64,000 nucleotides of DNA from JAVDCA01 sp035764045 (lineage in GTDB: Bacteria; Pseudomonadota; Alphaproteobacteria; Rhizobiales; Xanthobacteraceae), in NCBI GenBank assembly GCA_035764045.1, contig DASTZX010000453.1, positions 15,816-79,815 of the forward strand, read 5' to 3'. Within the stretch, counting starts at the first letter, position 1, and each line of letters begins with the position of its first letter. Positions 50,991 to 58,182 of the stretch are shown here, in pieces. A program made the translations under genes and the position numbers. The notes below the pieces were generated by a model. It was not told where the DNA came from. It worked only from the letters and a program-made list of their open reading frames with translations, and ran no database searches.

Positions 50991-51776
50991 ATGGCGGGAG
51001 AATTTCACGACAAGATCGTGGTCGTCACCGGCGGCAGCCGTGGCATCGGCCGGGCGATCGCCATCGATTTCGCGCGCGAGGGCGCCCGGTGCGTGCTCGC
51101 CTCCTCGTCGGCCGCCAACCTGGCGCAGGCCGCAAAGGCGGTCGCGGCAGCCGGGCCCGAGCCGATGACGGTCGCCGCCGATCTGCGCACGCTCGCCGGC
51201 TGCGAGCAGGTGTTTTCCGCGGTGAACGAGCGCTTCAAGCGCTGCGACGTGCTCATCAACTGCGCGGGCGCGACCCGCGCCGGGGACTTCCTGAACATCC
51301 CGGACGATGCCTGGCTCGACGGCTTCGCCCTGAAATTCTTCGGCGCCGTGCGGCTGTCGCGGCTGTTCTGGCCGCTGCTCGTGGCGGCGCACGGTCACGT
51401 CGTCAACATCATCGGCGGCGCCGCCCGCACGATCGAGCCCGAATTCCTGGTCGGCGGCTCGGTCAATTCGGCGCTGGCGAATTTCTCCAAGGGTCTTTCC
51501 CGGCGTGGCATGCGCGACGGCGTCAACGTCAACGCCATCCATCCCGGCGCGACCGCGACCGAGCGGACCGAGACGCTGCTGCGCCTGCGCGCGGAAGCGT
51601 CCGGCCGCAGCATCGAGGAGCTGCGCGCCGAGACGATCGCCAAGAGCGGGGTGCGTCGCATGGCCGAGCCCGAGGACATCGCGGCGCTCGCACTGTTTCT
51701 CTGCTCCGAGCGCGCCCGCCACATCCAGGGCACCGCCACCGCGGTCGACGGCGGCGGGACGCCCGGCCTCTACTGA
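50991..51776 (+). CDS. SDR-fold protein with substituted catalytic Tyr and Lys
   Basis: The 261-residue protein keeps the SDR cofactor loop IVVVTGGSRGIGRAIAIDFA and NCAGA, but where YxxxK is expected it reads VGGSVNSALANFSKGL. Alignment to NISS...Y.ASKAAL puts Gly at the Tyr position and Asn at the Lys position. The C-terminal IQGTATAVDGGGTPGLY is typical. It may be a non-catalytic binder or use a different mechanism. It ends by overlapping the convergent dehydrogenase by seven bases. Confidence 0.85.
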   Translation: MAGEFHDKIVVVTGGSRGIGRAIAIDFAREGARCVLASSSAANLAQAAKAVAAAGPEPMTVAADLRTLAGCEQVFSAVNERFKRCDVLINCAGATRAGDFLNIPDDAWLDGFALKFFGAVRLSRLFWPLLVAAHGHVVNIIGGAARTIEPEFLVGGSVNSALANFSKGLSRRGMRDGVNVNAIHPGATATERTETLLRLRAEASGRSIEELRAETIAKSGVRRMAEPEDIAALALFLCSERARHIQGTATAVDGGGTPGLY

Positions 51777-52684
51777 GGATCGCCGGCGATCCGGCGCACG
51801 ATGTCGATCGCGCGCCGCAGCAGCGTCATCGAGGCTTCGAGCGTGCGGAACGCCGCATGCGCCGTGATTGTCACGTTGTCCATCGCGGCGAGCGGGTGAT
51901 CCGGCTTGAGCGGCTCGGAATGAAACACGTCGAGGCCCGCATGGCGGATCCGGCCGCTCGCGAGCGCCGCGATCAGCGCCTCTTCGTCGACCAGCGCGCC
52001 GCGCGCCGTGTTGACCAGGATCGCGCCCGGCTTGATGCGGGCGATGCGTGCGGCGTCGAGCAGGCCGCGCGTCCCGTCATTGAGCGCGAGATGCAGCGAG
52101 ATCACGTCGGAGGTCGCGAGCAGCGTATCGAGATCGGCCGCGGTGACGCCGGCCTGCGGCCGCGGCGTGCGGTTCCAGGCGACGACCTCCATGCCGATGC
52201 CGCAGGCGATGCGGGCGACCTCGAGGCCGATGCCGCCGAGCCCGATGAGCCCCAAGGTCTTGCCCTGGAGCTGCACGCCTTCGCGCGGCGTCCAACTCCC
52301 TGCGCGCACGCCGCGATCCATGCGCGCCACGTCGCGCGCGCAGGCCATCATCAGCGCGATCGTGTGCTCGGCGACCGCCGTGTCGCCATAGCCCTTGATC
52401 GTGTGCACCGTCACGCCGAGCCGCGCGAGCTCGTCCACGTTCATGTAGCTCGCCGCGCCGGTGCCGAGAAACACGATATGCTCGAGGGTGGGGCACTGCG
52501 CCACCAGATCCGTCGGCATGTAGGAGTGGTCGTCGATGCAGACCGTCTGGCCGGCCAGCACGCGCGGCAGGTCGGCGGGCCGGAAGGGCGTGGTATTGAC
52601 CGTAATCGGCGGATCGTCCGGCTGGATGACGCGCTGCCACACCGGCGCGAGCTGCTCGTTGCAGTCGATGAAGGTCGTCTTCAT
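51770..52684 (-). CDS. D-2-hydroxyacid dehydrogenase
   Basis: The 304-residue enzyme has GKTLGLIGLGGIGLEVARIACGIG near residue 138, NTARGALVDEEALIAAL near 223, Glu in DVFHSEPL near 255 and catalytic His in VTITAHAAFRT near 272. It is the third such dehydrogenase in the window. The CHMI-like gene upstream in the same direction starts at 53111 and ends 28 bases away, so the two are probably co-transcribed. The substrate is unknown. Confidence 0.9.
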   Translation of the reverse strand: MKTTFIDCNEQLAPVWQRVIQPDDPPITVNTTPFRPADLPRVLAGQTVCIDDHSYMPTDLVAQCPTLEHIVFLGTGAASYMNVDELARLGVTVHTIKGYGDTAVAEHTIALMMACARDVARMDRGVRAGSWTPREGVQLQGKTLGLIGLGGIGLEVARIACGIGMEVVAWNRTPRPQAGVTAADLDTLLATSDVISLHLALNDGTRGLLDAARIARIKPGAILVNTARGALVDEEALIAALASGRIRHAGLDVFHSEPLKPDHPLAAMDNVTITAHAAFRTLEASMTLLRRAIDIVRRIAGDPQ

Positions 52685-52712
52685 CCGGTTTGCGAGCCGG
52701 AAAGGCCGGTTT

Positions 52713-53111
52713 TCATGCGGCCGGCTCGCGCGCTTTCATCCGATCTCTGATGTTGTTGTCGTGGATGCGGAATTCGGGATCGATCTCCTGCACCTCGACC
52801 GAGAGCACGAACGGGGTGGTGGCGAAGACCTCCTTGAGCTCACCGGAGGCGGCTGCGAACAGGGTCTGGGCGATGAGCTTGCGGGTCTCCGCCGTCCGGC
52901 CTTTGGCGACCCGGATCGTGACGTTGACGAAGCCGTTGGCGGGATCGTTGTCGGCGATGCGGTAGTGGTCGCGGCGCTCCGCACGGGTGCGCAGCCCGGC
53001 CAGTTCGGTCGCGCCCGTGCGCATCATCGCGTCGTGCAGGGTCGCAAGCAGCGCATCGATCCGGATCTTCGCGTCGAGATTGGCGGAATATTCGCAGATG
53101 ACATGCGGCAT
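52713..53111 (-). CDS. 5-carboxymethyl-2-hydroxymuconate isomerase (CHMI/HpaF)-like
   Basis: The 132-residue protein starts MPHVICEYSANLDAKIRIDALL, with the catalytic Pro exposed after Met removal, as in CHMI of the homoprotocatechuate pathway. Further family residues are AERRDHYRIADND and FVNVTIRVAKGRT near residue 72. It isomerises an unsaturated dicarboxylate by moving a double bond. No other Hpa pathway gene is nearby, so it may act on a related diacid. It is divergent from the shikimate dehydrogenase gene. Confidence 0.85.
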   Translation of the reverse strand: MPHVICEYSANLDAKIRIDALLATLHDAMMRTGATELAGLRTRAERRDHYRIADNDPANGFVNVTIRVAKGRTAETRKLIAQTLFAAASGELKEVFATTPFVLSVEVQEIDPEFRIHDNNIRDRMKAREPAA

Positions 53112-53274
53112 GGAGGGCCTTTCGGGGGGACTTCGGACGCAATCCGGGACGGGGATCGGGATATTGACCCGCGCGAGCGCGGATTTTACCAGTTCCGCCC
53201 GCGATGTCGATTGACGCGTCCCCGCGGTCGGCACGCTGCGCGATCCGCTGGTGGACGAGGCGCAAGGAGAGGAC

Positions 53275-54114
53275 GTGGCCCGGGATTTCCGCGCGGCGTG
53301 CATCATCGGCTGGCCGGCCGGCCATTCGCGCTCGCCGCTGATCCACAATTACTGGATCAGGCAGCACGGCATTGCGGGCGAATACCGCAAGGAGGCGGTG
53401 CCGCCGCAGGAATTCGCTGGCTTCCTGAAAGGGCTGGCCGAGCGCGGCTATGTCGGCGCGAACGTCACCATTCCGCACAAGGAGGCGGCGCTCGCGCTGA
53501 CCGCGCCTGACGCGCGGGCGAGTGCCGTCGGGGCCGCCAATACGATCTGGCGGGCGGCGGACGGGCTTCGATCGACCAACACCGATGTCGAGGGCTTCCT
53601 GCACAATCTCGACGCGGCCGCGCCCGGCTGGGATCGCGGCCTCGAGACGGCGCTCGTGCTCGGCGCCGGAGGCTCTGCCCGCGCGGTTCTGTTCGGGCTG
53701 ATCGAGCGGGGCGTCTCCCGCATCCATGTGGTGAACCGCAGCCTCGACCGAGCGCAGGCCCTGCGCGAGCGGTTCGGCGCCGCGATCGTCCCGGCACGCT
53801 GGGAGGAGGCGGGCGGCCTCCTCCGCACCGCCGGGCTTCTGGTCAATTCCACCTCGCTGGGCATGGGCGGACAACCGCCGCTCGCGATCGATGTCGGCGG
53901 TCTGCCGGCGCGCGCCGTAGTCGCCGACCTCGTCTATGCGCCGCTGGTCACGCCGCTGCTCGCGGCGGCGCGCGCGCGCGGACTGGCGGTCGCCGACGGG
54001 CTCGGCATGCTGCTCCACCAGGCGGTGCGCGGCTTTGCGCTCTGGTTCGGCGTGACGCCCAAGGTGACGCCCGAGCTGCGCGCGCTGGTCGAGGCGGACC
54101 TCGCCCGCGGCTAG
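53275..54114 (+). CDS. aroE: Shikimate dehydrogenase
   Basis: The 279-residue enzyme reduces 3-dehydroshikimate with NADPH, or acts on quinate in catabolic paralogs. Seen: GHSRSPLIHNYW near residue 18, NVTIPHK with the catalytic Lys near 62, AANTI and NTD near 88-107, LVLGAGGSARAVLFGL near 127, NSTSLGM near 190 and GLGMLLHQAVRGFALWFG near 242. The GTG at 53275 follows AAGGAGAGG; a GTG at 53251 is less likely. The biosynthetic aroE of related species usually has other neighbours, so this may be a second, catabolic copy. Confidence 0.9.
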   Translation: MARDFRAACIIGWPAGHSRSPLIHNYWIRQHGIAGEYRKEAVPPQEFAGFLKGLAERGYVGANVTIPHKEAALALTAPDARASAVGAANTIWRAADGLRSTNTDVEGFLHNLDAAAPGWDRGLETALVLGAGGSARAVLFGLIERGVSRIHVVNRSLDRAQALRERFGAAIVPARWEEAGGLLRTAGLLVNSTSLGMGGQPPLAIDVGGLPARAVVADLVYAPLVTPLLAAARARGLAVADGLGMLLHQAVRGFALWFGVTPKVTPELRALVEADLARG

Positions 54115-54273
54115 GCCGTACAGTCATTAATCCGCGGATGCAGGCGCTTGGGGCCAAGCCGGAATGTTTCGCTCGATCTGACCATGACTGGGTTGAGATA
54201 AGCGCGACCGGCGTGGATGCACAGATCGGGGCGCGCTCGCCGTCGGCCGCCCGGCGAAGGCGCGATGCGCTCG

Positions 54274-54924
54274 TCAACTCGGAAAGATCCGGCGCCCGGC
54301 GAGCCGGCTCACGCTGACGACGAGGCCAACCGCGACGGCGTGCACCGTGAGGTCGGTTGCGGCGGCATCGAACGGATGGAAGAAGTTGAGCAGCGTCGCG
54401 GCCGCGGCCGCGACCGCGAGCCCGCCGAGCGCGGCGGTCAGGCCCGGCCGCAGCGGGAAGGCGCGGCGCAGCAGCAGAAACAACACGGCGCTCAGCGGGA
54501 CGGACAGGCCGATGATGGAGATCAGGCAGTCCCTCGCCTCGCTCATCGGCGCGAGGTGGGTGCCGGGCACGATCCAGCCGCGCAGGCACCCGAGACCGCT
54601 CGCGCCGATCCACAAGAGCAGCGGCGGCACCGCCAACAGCGCCCAGGCCGGCCTGCGATCCGGCACGCTGAGCTCGAACGCCGCGAACGCGGCGCACGCC
54701 GCGGTGAGCGTGGAGCCCACGACCGCGAGCCACATGTCGGGCGCCGCGGCGAGGCGGCGCGCGAGTGCCGGAAGATCGGCGACGGTCGCGAGCGCGGCCG
54801 CCACGACGCCCACCAGGCCGAGCCAAATCAGCGCCCGCACGGCGGGCGAAGCGAGCCGCCGCACCGGCCGCAAGCCGGCCGCCAGGCTCTCGATCAGCTC
54901 GTCATTCGGCGCGGCGGACATCAT
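54274..54924 (-). CDS. NrsF/DUF1109-type anti-sigma factor
   Basis: The 216-residue membrane protein has six hydrophobic segments and the DUF1109 layout LRPVRRLASPAVRALIWLG near residue 19, CLRGWIVPG near 112 and EARDCLISIIGLSVPL near 130. In Caulobacter, NrsF holds an ECF sigma factor at the membrane and needs two periplasmic cysteines. Here the DC site is present, but the later HCP-like site reads FHPFD, so the second Cys is lost. Its ATG overlaps the sigma gene stop (TGATG). Confidence 0.85.
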   Translation of the reverse strand: MMSAAPNDELIESLAAGLRPVRRLASPAVRALIWLGLVGVVAAALATVADLPALARRLAAAPDMWLAVVGSTLTAACAAFAAFELSVPDRRPAWALLAVPPLLLWIGASGLGCLRGWIVPGTHLAPMSEARDCLISIIGLSVPLSAVLFLLLRRAFPLRPGLTAALGGLAVAAAAATLLNFFHPFDAAATDLTVHAVAVGLVVSVSRLAGRRIFPS

Positions 54925-55499
54925 CACTCTCCCCGCAGCATGGCGCGCAGGGTCTTGAGCGCGCGATGCAGATTGACCTTGAGCGCACCCTCGCGGCGGC
55001 CGGTCACGGCGGCGGCTTCGGCGAGGCTCTTCTCCTCGATCACCAGCCGCTCGACCGCTTGGCGCTGCGCCTCCGGCAGCCGCCCGATCGCGAGCCGCAG
55101 GCTGGCGCCCAACTGCGTGTCTTCGAGCACGCCGTCGCTGCGCGCTGCATCGGGAAAGCTCTCATAGGCGAGCGGCAGATTGAGCTCGCGCCCCCAGCGC
55201 CGGCTGTCGCTGCGCAGCACGTCGATTGCGCGGCGCTGCGCGATGGCGTTGAGCCAGGCCGTGAAGGAGCGCTGCGGGTCGTAGGTCTGCATCGCGCGAT
55301 GAACACTGAGCAACGTTTCCTGCACCACGTCGTCGACGCGGCCGGGCGAGACGCCCCTCTTGCACGCGAGTGCCTGCACGAGGCCGACGCATTCGCGTAG
55401 CAGGGTGCGATAGGCGGTGGCGTCGCCCGCCTGGGCGGCCGCCATCAGGGCGCCGCGGCGGCGATCGCCCGCGTTCGTCACCGTCTCGGCAGCTCCCAT
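54924..55499 (-). CDS. ECF-family RNA polymerase sigma factor
   Basis: The 191-residue protein has sigma region 2 (VDDVVQETLLSVHRAMQTYDPQRSFTAWLNAIAQRRAID over residues 65-105) and region 4 (IGRLPEAQRQAVERLVIEEKSLAEAAAVTGRREGALKVNLHRALKTL, 140-186). It is directly followed by its NrsF-type anti-sigma. It is preceded by the MsrP-like and b-type cytochrome genes on the same strand with a 106-base gap. No matching ECF-type promoter is visible just upstream of the sigma gene itself; the candidate lies before the cytochrome gene. ATG 55499 is preceded by GGAGAG. Confidence 0.9.
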   Translation of the reverse strand: MGAAETVTNAGDRRRGALMAAAQAGDATAYRTLLRECVGLVQALACKRGVSPGRVDDVVQETLLSVHRAMQTYDPQRSFTAWLNAIAQRRAIDVLRSDSRRWGRELNLPLAYESFPDAARSDGVLEDTQLGASLRLAIGRLPEAQRQAVERLVIEEKSLAEAAAVTGRREGALKVNLHRALKTLRAMLRGE

Positions 55500-55605
55500 G
55501 CGGCGGCTCTCCTTGCGCCCAGCATCGGGAGCCGGTCCATACCATGTGGCGGATGGCGCGAGCATCACTATGTCGAGAGCCGTCATCGCGGTCCATAGCG
55601 GACGA

Positions 55606-56352
55606 TCACGAACCGCTGAACCAGTTGTAGCCCTGGTCCTCCCAGTAGCCGCCTGGGTAATCATTGGTCACGAAGATGGCCGTGATGTGCTTCGGGTTCT
55701 TGAATCCGAGCTTGGTCGGCGCGCGCAGCTTGAGTGGGCTGCCGTACTTGGGCGGCAGCGCCTCCTCGCGCCAGTCAAGCGCCAGCAGGGTTTGCGGATG
55801 CAGCGCCGTGGCCATGTCGATACTCGAATAATAGTCGTCGGCGCAGCGGAAGCCGACGTAGGGCGCGCGCAGATCGGCGCCCACCCGTTCCAGGAAGGTG
55901 CGGAACGGAACGCCCGCCCATTTGCCGATCGCGCTCCAGCCTTCGACGCAGATGTGGCGCGTGACCTGGCTCGCGTGCGGCAGCATGCGCAGCTCGGCGA
56001 GCGACCACGGCCGCTTGTCGGCGATGCGGCCTGAGAGCTCGAGCCGCCAGCTCGCCGTGTCGATTCTCGGGGCGCGCGATTCCGGATAAAACGCGTTGAA
56101 GGGAAACGGCTGCGTGATCGCGCTTTCCGGAAACGTCGGCGCGAGCCGCGCCGGATCGAACAGCGCCGCCTGCACCTTGTCGTTCCAGCGCGACATGCGT
56201 CCGAGCAGCCGGTCGGTGGCGTCGTCGTCGGTGAGATCGCAGCCGCCGAGCAGGACCAGTGCGCCGAGCGAGAGGCCCTTACGCAGAAAGGATCGGCGTT
56301 CGAGCGAGCGCAATTCCGGCTCGAGGTTTCGCTTGTGCGATTTGAGGTTCAT
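55606..56352 (-). CDS. MsrP/YedY-like molybdopterin-dependent oxidoreductase, Tat-exported
   Basis: The 248-residue protein has a twin-arginine leader LERRSFLRKGLSLGALVLLGGC (split here by residues 20-41) and a sulfite-oxidase-fold core. The molybdenum-ligating Cys is in RHICVEGWSAIGKWAG near residue 129, followed by YVGFRCADDYYSSID and YGSPLKLRAPTKLGFK. Such periplasmic enzymes reduce methionine sulfoxide or other S/N-oxides. It overlaps the stop of the b-type cytochrome gene as ATGA, and that cytochrome should supply its electrons. GGAGG precedes ATG 56352. Confidence 0.88.
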   Translation of the reverse strand: MNLKSHKRNLEPELRSLERRSFLRKGLSLGALVLLGGCDLTDDDATDRLLGRMSRWNDKVQAALFDPARLAPTFPESAITQPFPFNAFYPESRAPRIDTASWRLELSGRIADKRPWSLAELRMLPHASQVTRHICVEGWSAIGKWAGVPFRTFLERVGADLRAPYVGFRCADDYYSSIDMATALHPQTLLALDWREEALPPKYGSPLKLRAPTKLGFKNPKHITAIFVTNDYPGGYWEDQGYNWFSGS

Positions 56353-56978
56353 CGCAGCACCTCCACGGCGCGGGCCGGGCCGGCCGCACGCTCGAAGATC
56401 ATGGGAAGAAGCGTTTTCGGTACGAGCGCGACCAGTGCGAGATGCACGACGATGAAGCCGACGATGCCGCACATGGCGGCGAAGTGCACCCGGCGCGCAC
56501 CCTCGTAGTCGCCCATCAGCGCGGCGAGCGCGTGGAATTGCACAGGCTTCCAGACAGCGAGGCCGGACAGAACCGCGGCGCAGATGAGCGCGAGCACCGT
56601 CACGTAGGCGAGCCGCTGCACCGCGTTGTAGGCGCCCGGAGTGTGCGCAAGCCGCAATCGCAACGCCGCCGCAAGATCGCGCCGCACTTCCTTAAGATCG
56701 AGCGGTCGGAAATGGCGGCCGAAATGGCCAGACACGAATCCGTAGGCCAGATAGACGATACCGTTGCCGACGAGCAGCCACATCGCCGCAAAGTGCCAGG
56801 CGAGCGCGCCGCCGAGCCAGCCGCCGAGCGTGGCCCAATGCGGAATTTCGAAATCGAATAGCGGTGAGGCGTCGAAGATGCGCCAGCCGCTCAGGATCAT
56901 GCAGGCGATCGCAAACGCGTTGATCCAGTGGGTGATCCGCACCACTAGGGGATGGATCGGTCTTGCGCCCGGCGCCAT
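56349..56978 (-). CDS. Cytochrome b561-like membrane subunit
   Basis: The 209-residue protein has four to five membrane segments with paired histidines (VRITHWINAFAIACMILSGW near residue 13, LAWHFAAMWLL near 58, RRVHFAAMCGIVGFIVVHLAL near 163) that should bind two b hemes. It is a Ni/Fe-hydrogenase-type cytochrome b, here serving as quinol-linked electron donor to the MsrP-like enzyme encoded immediately downstream. It heads the leftward four-gene stress operon. An ECF-type promoter candidate lies about 45-70 bases upstream. Confidence 0.9.
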   Translation of the reverse strand: MAPGARPIHPLVVRITHWINAFAIACMILSGWRIFDASPLFDFEIPHWATLGGWLGGALAWHFAAMWLLVGNGIVYLAYGFVSGHFGRHFRPLDLKEVRRDLAAALRLRLAHTPGAYNAVQRLAYVTVLALICAAVLSGLAVWKPVQFHALAALMGDYEGARRVHFAAMCGIVGFIVVHLALVALVPKTLLPMIFERAAGPARAVEVLR

Positions 56979-57022
56979 GCTCTGCCTCCTGTTTGGGCAC
57001 GGGTGTGTGCCGTCGCGCCTGT

Positions 57023-57048
57023 TACGGCCGAGAGCGGCGCAAAGTTAC
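57023..57048 (-). promoter_or_regulatory. Candidate ECF-sigma promoter for the cytochrome b-msrP-like-sigma-nrsF operon
   Basis: Reading the minus strand, GTAACT (57048-57043), a 16-base spacer and CGTA (57026-57023) occur upstream of the cytochrome start at 56978. The same pattern with GTAACC and the same 16-base spacing is found on the plus strand at 57159-57184. TGTAAC/CGTA-type elements suit ECF promoters. No transcription data are available, so the assignment is inferred. Confidence 0.65.
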
Positions 57049-57158
57049 AGGGACAACCGGCAACACGAAAACGTGAGCTGGCCGCCTGGTCGCCGCCGGA
57101 CTCGATTTTCGCTTCCGATCACGTTCCGGTGAACGTGATGCCTGCCACGCGCGCGGCC

Positions 57159-57184
57159 GTAACCGACGGCAAGGCTCGACCGTA
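57159..57184 (+). promoter_or_regulatory. Candidate ECF-sigma promoter for the MXKDX gene
   Basis: GTAACC at 57159-57164, a 16-base spacer and CGTA at 57181-57184 lie 65 bases before the MXKDX start codon. The motif and spacing mirror the minus-strand signal at 57023-57048. Together they suggest that the two divergent transcripts are co-regulated by the ECF sigma factor at 54924-55499. Confidence 0.65.
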
Positions 57185-57249
57185 AGGACGTGCGCGGCGG
57201 GATTCGCCCGTCGCATGTCGACAAAACTCAGCAGCAAAGGATTCGAACC

Positions 57250-57534
57250 ATGGTCATGAAGCTCGTTCTCTCTGCCCTGTCCGCCGTCGCCGTCGCCGCC
57301 GGCCTCGCGTTCGGCGCGCCCGCGCTCGCGCAGACCAAGACCGACGCCATGTCCAACGACAGCATGTCAAAGGACGGCATGCCGAAAAGCGGCATGGCCA
57401 AGGACGGGATGAACAAGGACTCCATGTCGAAGGGTTCGATGTCGAAGGGTTCGATGTCGAAGGATTCGATGTCGAAGGATTCGATGACGAAAGACAACAT
57501 GTCCAAGCAGTCCAAGGACACGATGAAGAAGTAA
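57250..57534 (+). CDS. Secreted pentapeptide MXKDX repeat protein
   Basis: The 94-residue precursor has a signal peptide (MVMKLVLSALSAVAVAAGLA...ALAQ) and a mature part of about 65 residues made almost entirely of five-residue units such as DSMSK, GSMSK, DGMNK and DSMTK. Met occurs every fifth residue and Lys alternates with Asp, matching the MXKDX repeat family of unknown function. The Met-rich pattern could bind Cu(I) or scavenge oxidants as methionine sulfoxide, which fits the MsrP-like enzyme next door; that link is inference. Start ATG 57250, with ATG 57256 as alternative. Confidence 0.9.
   Translation: MVMKLVLSALSAVAVAAGLAFGAPALAQTKTDAMSNDSMSKDGMPKSGMAKDGMNKDSMSKGSMSKGSMSKDSMSKDSMTKDNMSKQSKDTMKK
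57424..57498 (+). repeat. 15-bp tandem DNA repeats in the MXKDX gene
   Basis: Units of the form TCGATGTCGAAGGGT/GAT recur about five times in phase with the reading frame, each coding for one pentapeptide. The central copies differ by one or two bases. Repeat number could vary between strains by slippage or recombination. Confidence 0.8.
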
Positions 57535-57540
57535 GTGGCG

Positions 57541-57570
57541 GTCTCGGGCCGGCCATCGCCGGCCCGAGAC
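57541..57570 (+). terminator. Hairpin after the MXKDX gene
   Basis: Exact 13-bp arms (GTCTCGGGCCGGC at 57541-57553 and its complement at 57558-57570) enclose a CATC loop seven bases past the stop codon. No T-run follows, so it may be a processing or stabilising stem or a weak terminator. Confidence 0.65.
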
Positions 57571-57768
57571 GTTCGACATGGAGAGCCTGGCGGCGCAAGG
57601 CGCGAGATGCTGCGGGCCCCAGGTCCCGAACGAATGTGCGGACGTGACCCGAAGGGGCTTGGCAGATGGCAGGACCGGCGGCAGAGATAATCTGATCGGA
57701 AATGAGGGTTTGGCCGTCGAAGCCACGTCGCGGCGGCCGGAAATTCCCCTCAACGGGAGGAGCCAACG

Positions 57769-58158
57769 ATGACCAGGTCCATTCTGTGTTGCGTCTCGGC
57801 TCTCGCTCTCATTGCGGCGGCCCCGGCCGCCCATGGCGAACAGCGCGGCCACGACAAGCGCGTTTCGCCCAGTGCCGCTTCGTCACGAAATTCCACGCGC
57901 GAGGATTGCGAAACCCGAATCCAGAAGCTCGATGCATCGCAAGCCGAGGGCGAGGAGCGCCTCGCCGAGAAGAATGAGGTGATCGGCCACTGCGCCGCCG
58001 CATACGAGCACGACAAGACGATCCAGCGGCTGGTGAACGAGTGCGCGAAGTATGAGGAACAGCCTGTCGTGAAGCAGCAGTCCGTCGCCGAGTGCCAGCT
58101 CGCCGCCTTCAACTATGCCAGCGCCTTGCACACACTGAAAACGGAGTACCGGAAGTAG
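57769..58158 (+). CDS. Secreted four-cysteine protein of unknown function
   Basis: The 129-residue precursor has a signal peptide ending near AAHG. The mature part (about 106 residues) is highly charged, predicted helical, and holds four evenly spread cysteines in DCETR, GHCAAA, NECAKY and AECQLA, which could form two disulfides. GGGAGGAGCCAACG precedes ATG 57769. I do not recognise the family. It lies 234 bases after the MXKDX gene, but no ECF-type promoter is visible before it. Confidence 0.75.
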   Translation: MTRSILCCVSALALIAAAPAAHGEQRGHDKRVSPSAASSRNSTREDCETRIQKLDASQAEGEERLAEKNEVIGHCAAAYEHDKTIQRLVNECAKYEEQPVVKQQSVAECQLAAFNYASALHTLKTEYRK

Positions 58159-58182
58159 GGACCCGACCGTCCTTCGCGAACG

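Noticed and set aside
57424..57498. Possible CRISPR-like array
   Set aside because: The units are 15 bp, directly adjacent, in coding phase and without spacers. They are codon-level repeats of the MXKDX protein.
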